Shown here piece by piece: positions 8,383-17,099 of a DNA stretch of 64,000 nucleotides. The notes under the pieces were generated by a model. That model worked only from the letters and a program-made list of their open reading frames with translations. It was not told the origin of the DNA and did no database searches. The stretch covers positions 1-64,000 of the forward strand of contig NZ_JAGEPF010000028.1 of the NCBI RefSeq assembly GCF_017573465.1, read 5' to 3'. Both the position numbers and the translations under genes were made by a program. This DNA is from Actinomadura violacea (lineage in GTDB: Bacteria; Actinomycetota; Actinomycetes; Streptosporangiales; Streptosporangiaceae). Numbering within the stretch: the stretch's first letter is position 1; each line of letters opens with the position of its first letter.

Positions 8383-9159
8383 TCATGCACTGTCTTTATG
8401 TGTGGCGGTGAGGTAGCCGACGAAGCCGGCGATGATGACGGCGAGGGCCAGGCTGACCGGCCCCGTGCCCAGGGCGAGGCCGCCCCGATCGTGTGACACC
8501 CCCATCCAGTCGGCGAATGATGCGCCGAGCGGCCGGGTGAGGACATAGGCCGCCCAGAAGGCGAAGACGGCGTTCATTCGCAGCAGGCCGTATGCGAGGG
8601 CCGGGAGCGCGATAAGGACGGCGAACACGACGCCCGAAGCCAGGTAACCGAGGTGGAGGGTGACCGCGGACATGTCGCCGGTGGCGGTGCCGAGCGCGAA
8701 TGTCGTCATGACGGTGGCCCAGTAGAACAGTTCGCGGCGTGCCGTCACGATGCCGTGAATGGACAGCGTCTTTTCGCTCACATACCAGATCGCGAAGACC
8801 GCCGTCAGTGCGATCACGAAGAATACGGTCGAGGCGAGGTACGGGATGCCGAGGACGACGTGCAGCGCGTCGGCGGCCATCGTGCCGAAGACGCTGACCA
8901 TGGTGACGGATGTCCAGTATATCCAGGGGACATATCGTCTGGCGCGGAACTGAAGTGCCAGTGATGCCGCGAGAAGGGCACCCGCCAGCAGGACCGCGAT
9001 GATCGGATCGAGGCGGTGGGCCAGGTAATCGGAGGTCGTCTCGCCCATGCCGGTGGTCAAGATCTTGATGATCCAGAAGTAGGCCGTCACTTCCGGGACG
9101 TTGCTTAGCGCCCGCTGGGCCGCGCTAACGGTGCTTGTTTGAACTTGACTCGTCGCCAT
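8383..9159 (-). CDS. COG4705-type integral membrane protein
   Basis: A 258-residue protein made almost wholly of about eight membrane segments. It begins with the family hallmark ILTTGMGETTSDYL and shows a second related segment (TTFALGTATGDM) at the start of the second half, so the protein looks like an internal duplication, each half starting with a TTG-E/T-S/GD motif. No catalytic function is established for the family. The ATG at 9159 lies 14 bases inside an AT-richer 160-base upstream region that probably holds the promoter. It is alone, with no obvious operon partner. Confidence 0.8.
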   Translation of the reverse strand: MATSQVQTSTVSAAQRALSNVPEVTAYFWIIKILTTGMGETTSDYLAHRLDPIIAVLLAGALLAASLALQFRARRYVPWIYWTSVTMVSVFGTMAADALHVVLGIPYLASTVFFVIALTAVFAIWYVSEKTLSIHGIVTARRELFYWATVMTTFALGTATGDMSAVTLHLGYLASGVVFAVLIALPALAYGLLRMNAVFAFWAAYVLTRPLGASFADWMGVSHDRGGLALGTGPVSLALAVIIAGFVGYLTATHKDSA

Positions 9160-9323
9160 GTCGATGATGATGGCATAAGTGATGCCCTCTGGTGGGGATA
9201 TTCATCAATTCAATACGCTATCCAATGTTCTGTACGCACATTTTCACAAGGTGATGCACGGGTTATTTGAAACCGGCGTGAAAGGTAAGTGCTGAACCTT
9301 TTCTCATCCGGTGGGGGCGCGGT

Positions 9324-9983
9324 TCACGGCGGTCGCAGCAGTCCGGTCTGGTAGGCCAGCACGACCGCCTGGACGCGGTCGCGGAGCCCGAGCTTGGGGA
9401 GGATCCGGCTGACGTGCGTCTTCACCGTCGCCTCGGAGAGCCCGAGTCCGGCGGCGATCTCGGCGTTGGACAGCCCCTTGGCCATCTCGATCAGCACTTC
9501 GCGCTCCCGGTCGGTGAGCCGGTCGAGGCGCGGATCGTCGGTCGAGGCCGGCGGCGCGCCCGCATGGCGGGTGAAGGTCTCGATGAGCACCCGGGTGAGC
9601 CGGGGCGCGACGACGCCGTCGCCCGCGGCGACCGTGCGGATGCCCGCGATCATCTCGGCGGGCTGGACGTTCTTGAGCAGGAATCCGGCGGCGCCCGCTC
9701 GCAGGGCCGCGAAGGCGTACTCGTCCAGGTCGAACGTCGTCAGGATGAGGACGCGCGAGCCGGCGTGGTCGCGGGCGATCCGTTTGGCGGCCTCGATGCC
9801 GTCCATGCCCGGCATGCGGACGTCCATCAGCACCACGTCGGGGCACAGCGCGCTCACCTGCGCGACGGCCTCGGCGCCGTCGCCGGCCTCGCCGACGACG
9901 GCGATGTCGGGCTGTGTCTCCAGCACCAGCCGGAAACCCATGCGCAGCAGCGGCTGGTCGTCCACGAGCAGAACGCTGATCAT
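9324..9983 (-). CDS. NarL/FixJ-type response regulator
   Basis: A 219-residue two-domain regulator. The receiver domain has the acidic pair VDDQ near the N-terminus, the phospho-acceptor aspartate D54 in LMDVRMPGMDG, and a lysine in FLLKN. The C-terminal LuxR helix-turn-helix reads LTDREREVLIEMAKGLSNAE and continues SEATVKTHVSRI. Its ATG overlaps the stop of the kinase gene by 4 bases, so the two are translationally coupled as the last genes of the operon. It should control the ABC exporter genes at the head of the operon. Confidence 0.95.
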   Translation of the reverse strand: MISVLLVDDQPLLRMGFRLVLETQPDIAVVGEAGDGAEAVAQVSALCPDVVLMDVRMPGMDGIEAAKRIARDHAGSRVLILTTFDLDEYAFAALRAGAAGFLLKNVQPAEMIAGIRTVAAGDGVVAPRLTRVLIETFTRHAGAPPASTDDPRLDRLTDREREVLIEMAKGLSNAEIAAGLGLSEATVKTHVSRILPKLGLRDRVQAVVLAYQTGLLRPP

Positions 9984-11209
9984 CGGGTGCTCTCCGGCTG
10001 GGACGGTTCGAACCGGGCGTACACGCGCCAGCCGCCCCCGGGGAGCGGGCCGGCCTGCATCATGCCGCCGTAGACGGCGACGCGTTCGCGCATCCCGGCG
10101 ATGCCGTGCCCGGTGCGCCGCTCCTCGGACGCGGCGCCGGCGGGCGGTCGTCCGTCATCGGTGACCTCGACCTCGATGTTCGCGGTGGTGCAGGCGAGCC
10201 GTACCTTCGCACGGGTCCCCGGCGGCGTGTGCTTGCGGACGTTGGTGAGCGCCTCTTGGACGAGCCGGTAGACGGCGAGCTCGGCTCCGGAGGTCATGGC
10301 GGGCGGGCGTCCCGTCGTCACGAACTCGACCGGGAGCCCGGCGGCGCGCACCTCGGTGAGCAGCGCGTCGAGCTGGCTCAGGCCGGGCTGCGGGCGCCGG
10401 GAACCGGCCGCGAGCGAGGTGTCGCGGCGGAGCACGTCGAGGACGCGCTGCATCTCCGCGATGGCCTGACGTCCGATCTGCGACGCCTTGGAGACCGCGT
10501 CGGCGGCCTGGTCGGGCGCGGTCGGCAGGGTGTAGGCGGCGCCGTCGGTCAGCGCGACCATGACCGACAGGCTGTGCGTGACGATGTCGTGCACGTCGCG
10601 GGCGATCCTCGCGCGCTCCTGCGCGGCGACGATCTGGGCCTGCTGGTCGCGTTCCTTCTCCAGGCGGGCGGCGCGGTCCTCCAGCGACGCCATGTAGGCG
10701 CGGCGGGTACGCATGTTGAGCCCGATGACGGCGGCGGCCGTCGTCATGCCGGACAGCAGGACGAAGACCTTCAGCAGGTGGCCGCGCGGGGCCCATTGGA
10801 CGGTGGCCATCGCGACGCCGAGTTCCACGACGCCCGCCGAGACGATCAGCCGGCGCAGCGTCGAGTGGGCCGCGACCGAGTACAGCGCGATCAGCACGGC
10901 GACGTCGCCGGTGGACAGGAGTACTCCGCCGAGCCATTGCACGAGCGCCAGCGCCGCGACCACGCCGAAGGCGGCGAACGGCGCGCGGCGCCGCCAGATC
11001 AGCGGCACCAGGAGCGCGATCTGCAGGCCCCAGCCGACGAGAGGCTGCTTCGGTGGCTCTCTGAGCAGGTGCGGCACCCCGGACAGGAGCACGAGGAGCG
11101 CGAACGCGCCGTCGGCGGCGGCGGGATACCGGTCGGCGAGCGCGCGCAGCCGATGGACCCGGCGTGTTACGAGCGTGCCGGAACCGGGCTCGGGCCAAGA
11201 GCCGCTCAT
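9980..11209 (-). CDS. Two-component sensor histidine kinase (HisKA_3 type)
   Basis: A 409-residue membrane kinase. About five to six hydrophobic helices fill residues 30-165, followed by a coiled coil (ASLEDRAARLEKERDQQ), the HisKA_3 dimer and phospho-acceptor helix ERARIARDVHDIVTHSLSVM with H207, and an ATPase domain with the N box YRLVQEALTNVRKHTP, TDDGRPP and GHGIAGMRERV. The lack of a large extracellular domain suggests sensing in or near the membrane, as in kinases linked to peptide-antibiotic exporters. It starts 6 bases after the exporter permease stop. Confidence 0.95.
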   Translation of the reverse strand: MSGSWPEPGSGTLVTRRVHRLRALADRYPAAADGAFALLVLLSGVPHLLREPPKQPLVGWGLQIALLVPLIWRRRAPFAAFGVVAALALVQWLGGVLLSTGDVAVLIALYSVAAHSTLRRLIVSAGVVELGVAMATVQWAPRGHLLKVFVLLSGMTTAAAVIGLNMRTRRAYMASLEDRAARLEKERDQQAQIVAAQERARIARDVHDIVTHSLSVMVALTDGAAYTLPTAPDQAADAVSKASQIGRQAIAEMQRVLDVLRRDTSLAAGSRRPQPGLSQLDALLTEVRAAGLPVEFVTTGRPPAMTSGAELAVYRLVQEALTNVRKHTPPGTRAKVRLACTTANIEVEVTDDGRPPAGAASEERRTGHGIAGMRERVAVYGGMMQAGPLPGGGWRVYARFEPSQPESTR

Positions 11210-11215
11210 CGACTG

Positions 11216-12031
11216 TCAGGCGTCCCTGCGCTTGAGCAGGTAGGCGGCGACCGCCATCGCGGCGGCGGTGTAGAGGACGAAGACCCCGAATCCCGTCCAC
11301 GGGGCGAGCGAACCCGGGTCGGGGGCGTTGGTGAGCAGGTCACCGCCGGCGTTGCTCGGCAGGTAGGGCGTGATGTGCTTGCCCCAGGACGTGAGGTTGA
11401 GGACTTCGCCCAGGACCGGGAGCACCAGCAGGATGCCGAACAGCGCGGCGATGGCGCCGGCGGTGCTGCGGATGATGGTGCCGAGCGCGGTGCCGAGGAG
11501 GCCGACGACCGTCAGGTAGAGCCCGACGCCGATGACGATCCGCAGCGCCTGCGGTGAGGAGAGCGTGGCCTGGACGTGCCGGGTGGAGAGGATCGCCTCG
11601 CCGCCGAGGAAGGCCGCGAACGACGCGATCTCCATCATGACCAGGACGACCACGCCGAACACCGCGGCCTTGGCGCCCAGCACGGGGAGGCGGGCGGGGA
11701 CCGCGGACAGGGTGGCGCGGATCATGCCGGTGGAGTACTCCCCGGTGATCACCATGACGCCGAGCACGCCGACCGCGAGCTGTGCGATGACGTAGGGCCG
11801 CAGCGGCACGGTCACCGCCATCGTCGCGGCGTGCTCGACCGGCCGGGCGCGGTCGCCGAGGCGGCTCGCGAAGCCCCAGCTGAACAGCATCCCGAGGGCC
11901 ACGGTGGCGACGATCGCGGCGAGCAGCGTCCAGAAGGTGGAGCGCAGCGTCCAGAGCTTGATCCACTCGGAGTTCAGGACGCGCGGCAGGGTGACCCTGC
12001 CGGTCCGGAGAGGGGGCGTGGCGGTGGTCAT
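11216..12031 (-). CDS. ABC-2 type exporter permease
   Basis: A 271-residue membrane subunit with six hydrophobic segments. It has the usual start SEWIKLWTLRSTFWTLL, the paired helices with VITGEYSTGMIRATLSAVPA between them, and ends with a short basic tail. The ATG at 12031 overlaps the ATPase stop by 4 bases (ATGA). Together with the ATPase gene it forms an ABC transporter of the kind found next to NarL-type two-component systems in actinomycetes, often for peptide antibiotics or lipids. The substrate is not visible from sequence. Confidence 0.9.
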   Translation of the reverse strand: MTTATPPLRTGRVTLPRVLNSEWIKLWTLRSTFWTLLAAIVATVALGMLFSWGFASRLGDRARPVEHAATMAVTVPLRPYVIAQLAVGVLGVMVITGEYSTGMIRATLSAVPARLPVLGAKAAVFGVVVLVMMEIASFAAFLGGEAILSTRHVQATLSSPQALRIVIGVGLYLTVVGLLGTALGTIIRSTAGAIAALFGILLVLPVLGEVLNLTSWGKHITPYLPSNAGGDLLTNAPDPGSLAPWTGFGVFVLYTAAAMAVAAYLLKRRDA

Positions 12032-12957
12032 GCGGCGGACTCCTCGGCGGCCCGGACGGGGGCCCGGTACTCGACGGACTCGCCGGTCAGCTCCATGAAC
12101 GCCTCTTCCAGCGATGCCTGCTGCGGTGCGAGTTCGAACAGCGTGATGCCGTTGCCGGAGGCGATCCGGCCGATCTCGTCGCTGGTCATCCCGCTGACGA
12201 GCAGGGTGCCCTCCTGCGGTTCGGTCACCGTGACGGACGGGCCCGCCAGCAGGTCGCGCAGCCGCGCCGCCCGGGGGGAGCGGACCTTCACGCGTCCGGT
12301 GGAGGCGCGCTCGACGAACTCGGCGACGGAGGTGTCGGCGATCAACCTGCCCCGGCCGATGACGATGAGGTGGTCGGCGGTCAGGGCCATCTCGCTCATC
12401 AGGTGAGACGAGACGAAGACCGCGCGCCCTTCGGCGGCCAGATCCTTCAGCAGGTTGCGGATCCACAGGATGCCCTCGGGGTCCAGGCCGTTGACCGGCT
12501 CGTCGAGGATCAGCGTCCTGGGATCTCCCAGCAGCGCCGAGGCGATCCCGAGACGCTGGCCCATCCCGAGGGAGAACCCGCCGGCGCGCTTGCGGGCGAC
12601 GTCGCGCAGGCCGACCAGGTCGGTGACCTCGTCGACCCGGCCGCAGGGGATGCCGGTGGTCGCGGCGAGCGCGAGCAGGTGGCTGTAGGCGGTCCGGCCC
12701 GTGTGGACGGCCTTGGCCTCCAGGAGGGCGCCGACCTCGTGGAGGGGGGCCGCGTGGCCGCTGTACGGCCGGCCGTTGACGGTGACCGAACCGGAGGTCG
12801 GCCGGTCCAGGCCGAGGATCATCCGCATCGTCGTCGACTTGCCCGCCCCGTTCGGACCGAGGAAGCCGGTGACGACACCGGGGCGAACGGTGAACGACAG
12901 GTCGTCCACCGCCGTCTTGTCGCCGTAGCGTTTGGTAAGGCCCCTGGCCTCGATCAT
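12028..12957 (-). CDS. ABC transporter ATP-binding subunit
   Basis: A 309-residue nucleotide-binding subunit. It has Walker A GPNGAGKSTT, a signature read as FSLGMGQRLGIA (the S-GMxQR form common in ABC-2 exporters), Walker B LILDEPVNGLDP, and the switch histidine in FVSSHLMSEM. The C-terminal about 90 residues form the accessory domain typical of drug- or bacitracin-type exporters. It is the first gene of the operon that includes permease, kinase and response regulator, all in one direction with overlaps or short gaps. Confidence 0.95.
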   Translation of the reverse strand: MIEARGLTKRYGDKTAVDDLSFTVRPGVVTGFLGPNGAGKSTTMRMILGLDRPTSGSVTVNGRPYSGHAAPLHEVGALLEAKAVHTGRTAYSHLLALAATTGIPCGRVDEVTDLVGLRDVARKRAGGFSLGMGQRLGIASALLGDPRTLILDEPVNGLDPEGILWIRNLLKDLAAEGRAVFVSSHLMSEMALTADHLIVIGRGRLIADTSVAEFVERASTGRVKVRSPRAARLRDLLAGPSVTVTEPQEGTLLVSGMTSDEIGRIASGNGITLFELAPQQASLEEAFMELTGESVEYRAPVRAAEESAA

Positions 12958-13063
12958 GTCCGTGTCCTTGGAAGCGTCAGCGGCGTGCTCAGCATGAACG
13001 CTAGGGCGCCCGTCCCGGCCAGCTCGTCCCCCGACCGGATGATTCCGGCAGGTCGCGAAGCTC

Positions 13064-13095
13064 CATCCCCCGATGTACGGCTACATCGGGCGATG
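13064..13095. promoter_or_regulatory. Long palindrome upstream of the ABC/two-component operon
   Basis: CATCCCCCGATGTA (13064-13077) pairs with TACATCGGGCGATG (13082-13095) at 13 of 14 positions around a CGGC centre; the inner 9 bases of each arm match perfectly. It lies 107 bases before the ATPase start and about 100 bases before the divergent msrA. It is the best candidate for the binding site of the NarL-type response regulator encoded in the operon. A transcriptional hairpin is a less likely reading, since no gene ends there. Confidence 0.5.
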
Positions 13096-13193
13096 GACGG
13101 AGCACCGCCCGTCGACCGTCGGTGGCCTATGGAATAACGCTGAAGAGACGTCGGCTGTAACCACCGACGAAGGACACGAGGGGGGCAAAGAGC

Positions 13194-13703
13194 ATGGCAA
13201 CCGAGAGGGCACTGCTCGCCGGCGGCTGTTTCTGGGGGATGGAAGAGCTGTTCCGCCGGCAGCCCGGAGTGGTCTCCACCCGGGTCGGCTACAGCGGCGG
13301 CGACGTGCCGAACGCCACCTACCGCAACCACGGGTCCCACGCCGAGACCATCGAGGTCGTCTACGACCCGGACCAGACCGACTTCCGGGCGCTGCTGGAG
13401 TTCTTCTTCCAGATCCACGACCCCACGACGGTGGACCGGCAGGGCAACGACATCGGCACGAGCTATCGCTCCGCGATCTTCTACACCTCGGACGGGCAGC
13501 GGAAGGTCGCCGAGGACACCATCGCCGACGTCGACGCCTCCGGCCTGTGGCCGGGCAAGGTCGTCACCGAGGTGACCGCCGCCGGCGACTTCTGGGAAGC
13601 CGAGCCGGAGCACCAGGACTACCTGCAGAAGTACCCGAACGGCTACACCTGCCACTTCCCCCGCCCCGGCTGGAGACTGCCCAAGCGGACCGCCGGAGCC
13701 TGA
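13194..13703 (+). CDS. msrA: Peptide methionine (S)-S-oxide reductase MsrA
   Basis: A 169-residue cytosolic repair enzyme that reduces methionine-S-sulfoxide in proteins, using a cysteine nucleophile and thioredoxin. The active-site motif GGCFWGMEELF is at residues 10-20 with Cys12. Further hallmarks are GYSGG, HAETIEVVYDP, FFFQIHDPTT and GNDIGTSYRSAI, and the length is standard. The resolving-cysteine tail is short in this form. ATG 13194 is preceded by a GAGGGGGG purine stretch. The gene stands alone and is divergent from the ABC/two-component operon. Confidence 0.97.
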   Translation: MATERALLAGGCFWGMEELFRRQPGVVSTRVGYSGGDVPNATYRNHGSHAETIEVVYDPDQTDFRALLEFFFQIHDPTTVDRQGNDIGTSYRSAIFYTSDGQRKVAEDTIADVDASGLWPGKVVTEVTAAGDFWEAEPEHQDYLQKYPNGYTCHFPRPGWRLPKRTAGA

Positions 13704-13769
13704 CGCTGCGGCCCGGGCGGCGGGCGCCGGGACGACCCAGGCGCCCCTGCCGCAGGCGGTTGTTTCCTA

Positions 13770-14690
13770 GCGTGGAGGTAGAGCGTGGCCGCTTCTTCGA
13801 GAAGCGGGACGGCCTGGGGGAGCATCTGGTCGGCGCAGAAGAGGGTGCCGAGGTTGTGCAGGGTTTGGGCGAGCGCCGTCGTTTGGGCACCCGGGTCGGT
13901 CGCGACCAGTTCGCGCCGAATGGCCAGGGCCTCCTGGAGAACCGGGAGAGCCTCGGAGGATCGCTGCGCCTGGGCGTACGTCTGCCCAGCGACGTGATCG
14001 GCGTCAGCGAGTCGGCGGGTGAGGGCTTCCGCTTCGTTCAGCGCGGTTCGCGCCTCGGGGAGACAGCCCAGGTCCCCGTAGGCCTGGCCGAGATGGCCGA
14101 GCGAGAATGCAAGATCGACCTGGAATCGGAGGTCCGTCGTCACGAGGTCACGGCGGATCCGAACGGCCTCGGCGGCGGCGACCGCCCTGTCGGTGTCACC
14201 GAGAGCCCGATGGCTGAGGGCCAGGTTGTGCAGCGCCTGCGCCAGGCCCGGTCGCGCCTCCTCGGCCTCGTCGGCCGCCAGATCGCGGAAGGCGGCGACG
14301 GCCTCCTGCGTGGTCTGCAGTGCGTAGGGGAGCTGACCGGCCTCCCAGAGACGGACTCCGAAGTCGAGCAGCGCGCCGGCGAGGTGTCTGCCGTGACCGT
14401 GCGGTTCCGCTGCGGCAAGTGTCCGAGCGTAGACGCCGGGATTCGGCGGACAGGCCGCGGAGCATTCCGACGGCCTGGAGGTTGGCGGCGAGGGCCGTGT
14501 CAGGATGGCCTGATCGTGCGTAAGTGATCGCAAGCGTGCTCAGCGCGTTCGCGAAGTCGAGCTTGTACTGGGGGGGCGGCGCCGGCCAGTTCGCTGAGGT
14601 GCTTGACCGCCTCCTCGTGGCGACCGGCGTCGGTGAGGTTGACCGCATGGTTGTCCAAACGCCCGACCTGGCCGTCGAGACGCTCGCCGG
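13770..14690 (-). pseudogene. Tetratricopeptide-repeat protein, frameshifted remnant
   Basis: Minus-strand frames yield typical TPR helices but in at least three frames. The right end gives NLTDAGRHEEAVKHLSELA; a second frame gives FANALSTLAITYARSGHPDTA; the longest frame, from about 14420 leftward, gives LAQALHNLALSHRALGDTD, FSLGHLGQAYGDLGCLPEA and LAQTLHNLGTLFCADQMLPQ. No start codon joins them and the upstream end is cut into unrelated sequence near 14650-14690. Such repeats occur in the C-terminal part of large actinobacterial AAA/NB-ARC signalling proteins, so this may be the tail of one. Confidence 0.65.
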
Positions 14691-15013
14691 GCTGACCGTC
14701 GGGGCCTCGCCGGAGATCGTGGAGCGGATTCTGGCGCCACTGCTCGACAATGCGCGCCCCCACGCCGCCACCACGGTCGTCGTCCGACTGGAGCCCGGTG
14801 TCGTGGAGCCCGGCGTCCGAATCGTGATCCACGACGACGGCGCCGGTGTGCCCGAGTCCGCGCTTCGAGCCCGAGTTCCGGGCCGAGCCCGCTGACGGGC
14901 ATCAGGGCGCCGGCCTCGGGCTCGTCCTGGCCCGCAGGCTCGCCAGGTCCGCGGGCGGCGACCTGACGCTCGAGAAAAGCGCGGCCTTCGTGGTCACCCT
15001 GCCGCCCGGCTGA
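14644..15013 (+). pseudogene. Histidine kinase ATPase-domain remnant
   Basis: The plus strand encodes the end of a HATPase domain. It has an N box (ILAPLLDNARPHA) and a G1 box (IHDDGAGVP), then after a frameshift near 14865-14875 a G2 box (GAGLGLVLARRLARSAGGDL) and the terminal strand, with a stop at 15011-15013. No dimerisation or sensor part is present: the upstream side ends abruptly against the oppositely oriented TPR remnant at about 14650-14690. It is therefore a fragment joined to foreign sequence by a deletion or rearrangement. Confidence 0.7.
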
Positions 15014-15116
15014 CCGGACCGGCGAGATCACCTCACGCCGCCCTACCGGAGCCGGCCCCCTTCCGGGCACGCTGAAGGCGGCGATCACGGCCCGACGACG
15101 AACACGTTCCGGGCCG

Positions 15117-15710
15117 TCAGTCGAGGTCGGCGATGGAGGTCAGGAGCGGGACCAGCAGGACGGGGAGATCGGCGTGGGGACGGCCCAGGTCGGCGGCCAT
15201 CGCGTCGCAGGACGGGAAGGACGTCACCGCGGCGGCCGCCGCGCTCGCCTCCAGCACTCCGAACGGCGGGCGCAGGCGTCCCGCGCCGTCCAGCCGCTCG
15301 ACCGCGGCGGTCACCTGCGCGAGCCGCCAGCGCTCGCGTCCGGCGATGACGTCGCGGACCTCCGGATCGACCTCGGCGAGGCTCACCAGGCGGCGCAGCA
15401 GATCGGGATCGGTGCCCCAGAACCGGCAGATCCCGGTCACGGTTCCGCGGAACGCGTCCGGCGCGTCCGGCCGGTCGAGGGCCTCCCGCAGGTGCGGGAC
15501 GACCTCGGAGCGGCCCGCGAGGTCGTCGGCGACCGCTTCCAGGAGGCCGGGCTTGGAGCCGAACCGGCGGTAGACCGTCACGCGGGTGACCCCGGCCTCG
15601 GCGGCGACCCGTTCCATGCTCAGCCCGTGGTAGCCGGCCTCGACCAGGTGGCGCCGTGCCGCGTCCATGACCGCGCGGCGGGTGCGCTCGATCCCGGCTG
15701 CTCGCTGCAT
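15117..15710 (-). CDS. TetR-family repressor
   Basis: A 197-residue regulator with a clear N-terminal helix-turn-helix (MERVAAEAGVTRVTVYRRFG, residues about 32-51, followed by SKPGLLEAVADDLAG) and a standard C-terminal domain. I start at ATG 15710, which leaves a usual 10-residue lead before the DNA-binding domain. A longer reading would cross the divergent promoter. The gene is divergent from an SDR at 15769 with a palindrome between them, so it most likely represses the SDR and itself. Confidence 0.9.
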   Translation of the reverse strand: MQRAAGIERTRRAVMDAARRHLVEAGYHGLSMERVAAEAGVTRVTVYRRFGSKPGLLEAVADDLAGRSEVVPHLREALDRPDAPDAFRGTVTGICRFWGTDPDLLRRLVSLAEVDPEVRDVIAGRERWRLAQVTAAVERLDGAGRLRPPFGVLEASAAAAAVTSFPSCDAMAADLGRPHADLPVLLVPLLTSIADLD

Positions 15711-15721
15711 GCCCTTGATGA

Positions 15722-15751
15722 TACAGCTTGTATATTGAGATACATCCTGTA
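15722..15751. promoter_or_regulatory. TetR operator between repressor and SDR
   Basis: TACAG-TGTAT (15722-15733) is mirrored by ATACA-CTGTA (15740-15751): 10 of 12 arm positions match around a 6-base spacer. The AT-rich site lies 11 bases before the TetR start and 17 bases before the SDR start, covering the position expected for both promoters. Confidence 0.6.
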
Positions 15752-15768
15752 ACGCGAAGGAGGATGCC

Positions 15769-16497
15769 ATGGGGACCACAGCGCTCGTGACCGGGGCGAA
15801 CAGGGGACTGGGCAAGGAGACCGCGCGGCAGTTGGCGCGGCGGGGCATGACCGTCCTGCTCGGCAGCCGGGATGCGGACCGGGGCGCCGAGGCCGCGCGG
15901 GGCCTCGCGTCCGAGGGCGACGTGCGGCCGCTGCCCCTCGACGTCACCGACGCGCCGAGCGTCGCGGCCGCCGCCGCCCGGATCGGCGACGAGCACGGCC
16001 GTCTCGACGTCCTCGTCAACAACGCCGGGCTCATGGCCGAGGCGCTCGCCACCGAGATGACCGCCGACGACATGCGCCGCACCTACGAGGTCAACGTCTT
16101 CGGCGCCGTCACCGTCCTGAACGCGATGCTGCCGCTGCTGCGCCGCTCGGCGGCCCCGCGAGTGGTGAACGTGTCCAGCACGACGGCGTCCCTCACCCTG
16201 ACCGGCGGCGGCGCGGACTTCGGCGGCGACGCGCACCTGCGGCTCGCCTACTCCAGTTCCAAGGCCGCGCTGAACATGCTGACCGTCCAGTACGCCGCCG
16301 CCTTCGCCGCCGACCCCGACCTCGCGCACGTCAAGATCAACTCTGCGACGCCCGGGTACGTCGCGACGGACATGAGCGCGCACCGCGGCACCCGCACCGT
16401 CGAGGAGGGCTCCCGGATCGTGGTGGACCTCGCCACCCTGCCCGCCGACGGCCCCACCGGCGGATTCTTCCGAGAGCAGGGCCCCGTCCCCTGGTGA
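15769..16497 (+). CDS. Short-chain dehydrogenase/reductase
   Basis: A 242-residue SDR with cofactor motif TGANRGLGKETARQLARRG, NNAG (VLVNNAGLMAE), the catalytic serine in VNVSSTTAS and the YxxxK motif YSSSKAALNM. It closely resembles the carbonyl-reductase-like SDRs that actinomycetes place divergently from a TetR gene. A strong GAAGGAGG ribosome site precedes ATG 15769. It probably reduces or oxidises a small toxic carbonyl compound that also serves as the repressor ligand; that is inference from layout. Confidence 0.92.
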   Translation: MGTTALVTGANRGLGKETARQLARRGMTVLLGSRDADRGAEAARGLASEGDVRPLPLDVTDAPSVAAAAARIGDEHGRLDVLVNNAGLMAEALATEMTADDMRRTYEVNVFGAVTVLNAMLPLLRRSAAPRVVNVSSTTASLTLTGGGADFGGDAHLRLAYSSSKAALNMLTVQYAAAFAADPDLAHVKINSATPGYVATDMSAHRGTRTVEEGSRIVVDLATLPADGPTGGFFREQGPVPW

Positions 16498-16542
16498 GGC
16501 GGACGATCCCGCGCGGCGGAGCTACCCGGTCGTCCTGTTGAA

Positions 16543-16579
16543 GCCGGGGGACGGTTAGGCCCCCAGCCAAGCCCCCGGC
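16543..16579 (+). terminator. Possible terminator after the SDR gene
   Basis: GCCGGGGG (16543-16550) pairs with CCCCCGGC (16572-16579) across a 21-base loop, 46 bases after the SDR stop. The stem is short and there is no U-tract, so this is only a weak call. Confidence 0.3.
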
Positions 16580-17099
16580 GCGACCATGAAGTTTCGGAGG
16601 GCGCAGGCAGGCCGGCCGTGGTGGTCATGGGGCCTGCGACATCACCGGTGATGTGACGAAGAGCGCGTGAACCGCGGGGCGGATCTGGGCGGCGACCACG
16701 TCGGGGCTGGAGGCGTCGAGCTTGCCGTCCAGGTGCGGGAACGCCGGACCTTGTGCGCTTTGTCGTCGGGCCGGAGCAGCGCGGGCCTCTGAAGTTCGTC
16801 GATCAGCATCTGTTCTTCCCGCCCGTCCGGCTCTCTGTGGTCGCCTTGACCTGCTCGCCGGCCATCGGCGAGGTGCCTGTGCTCCACCCGGGGCCGAGCG
16901 CGCGGCGCAGGTGGTCGTTGGTGAAGGTACTTCGCCGATCAAGTTGCGACCGGACGCTCTGGACCCGCTGGAAGTGCGCCTCGAGTTCGAAATCTGTGAT
17001 TAGTTCAGGCGAATCGAAAAGTGACCGATTGGGCCGGCCCGTTGTCGTGGCATCGCGGCCTTTGTCGTGCCGGGGCCGTGTGGCCGAACGAACGTCGGC
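16580..17099. other. 520-base stretch with no recognisable gene
   Basis: Several small open frames occur on the minus strand. The most protein-like runs from about 16990 to 16800 (segments EAHFQRVQSVRSQLDRR and TFTNDHLRRALGPGW), but it has no start codon and no family I can name. It may be a decayed gene. No tRNA, hairpin or insertion-sequence end was seen. Confidence 0.4.
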
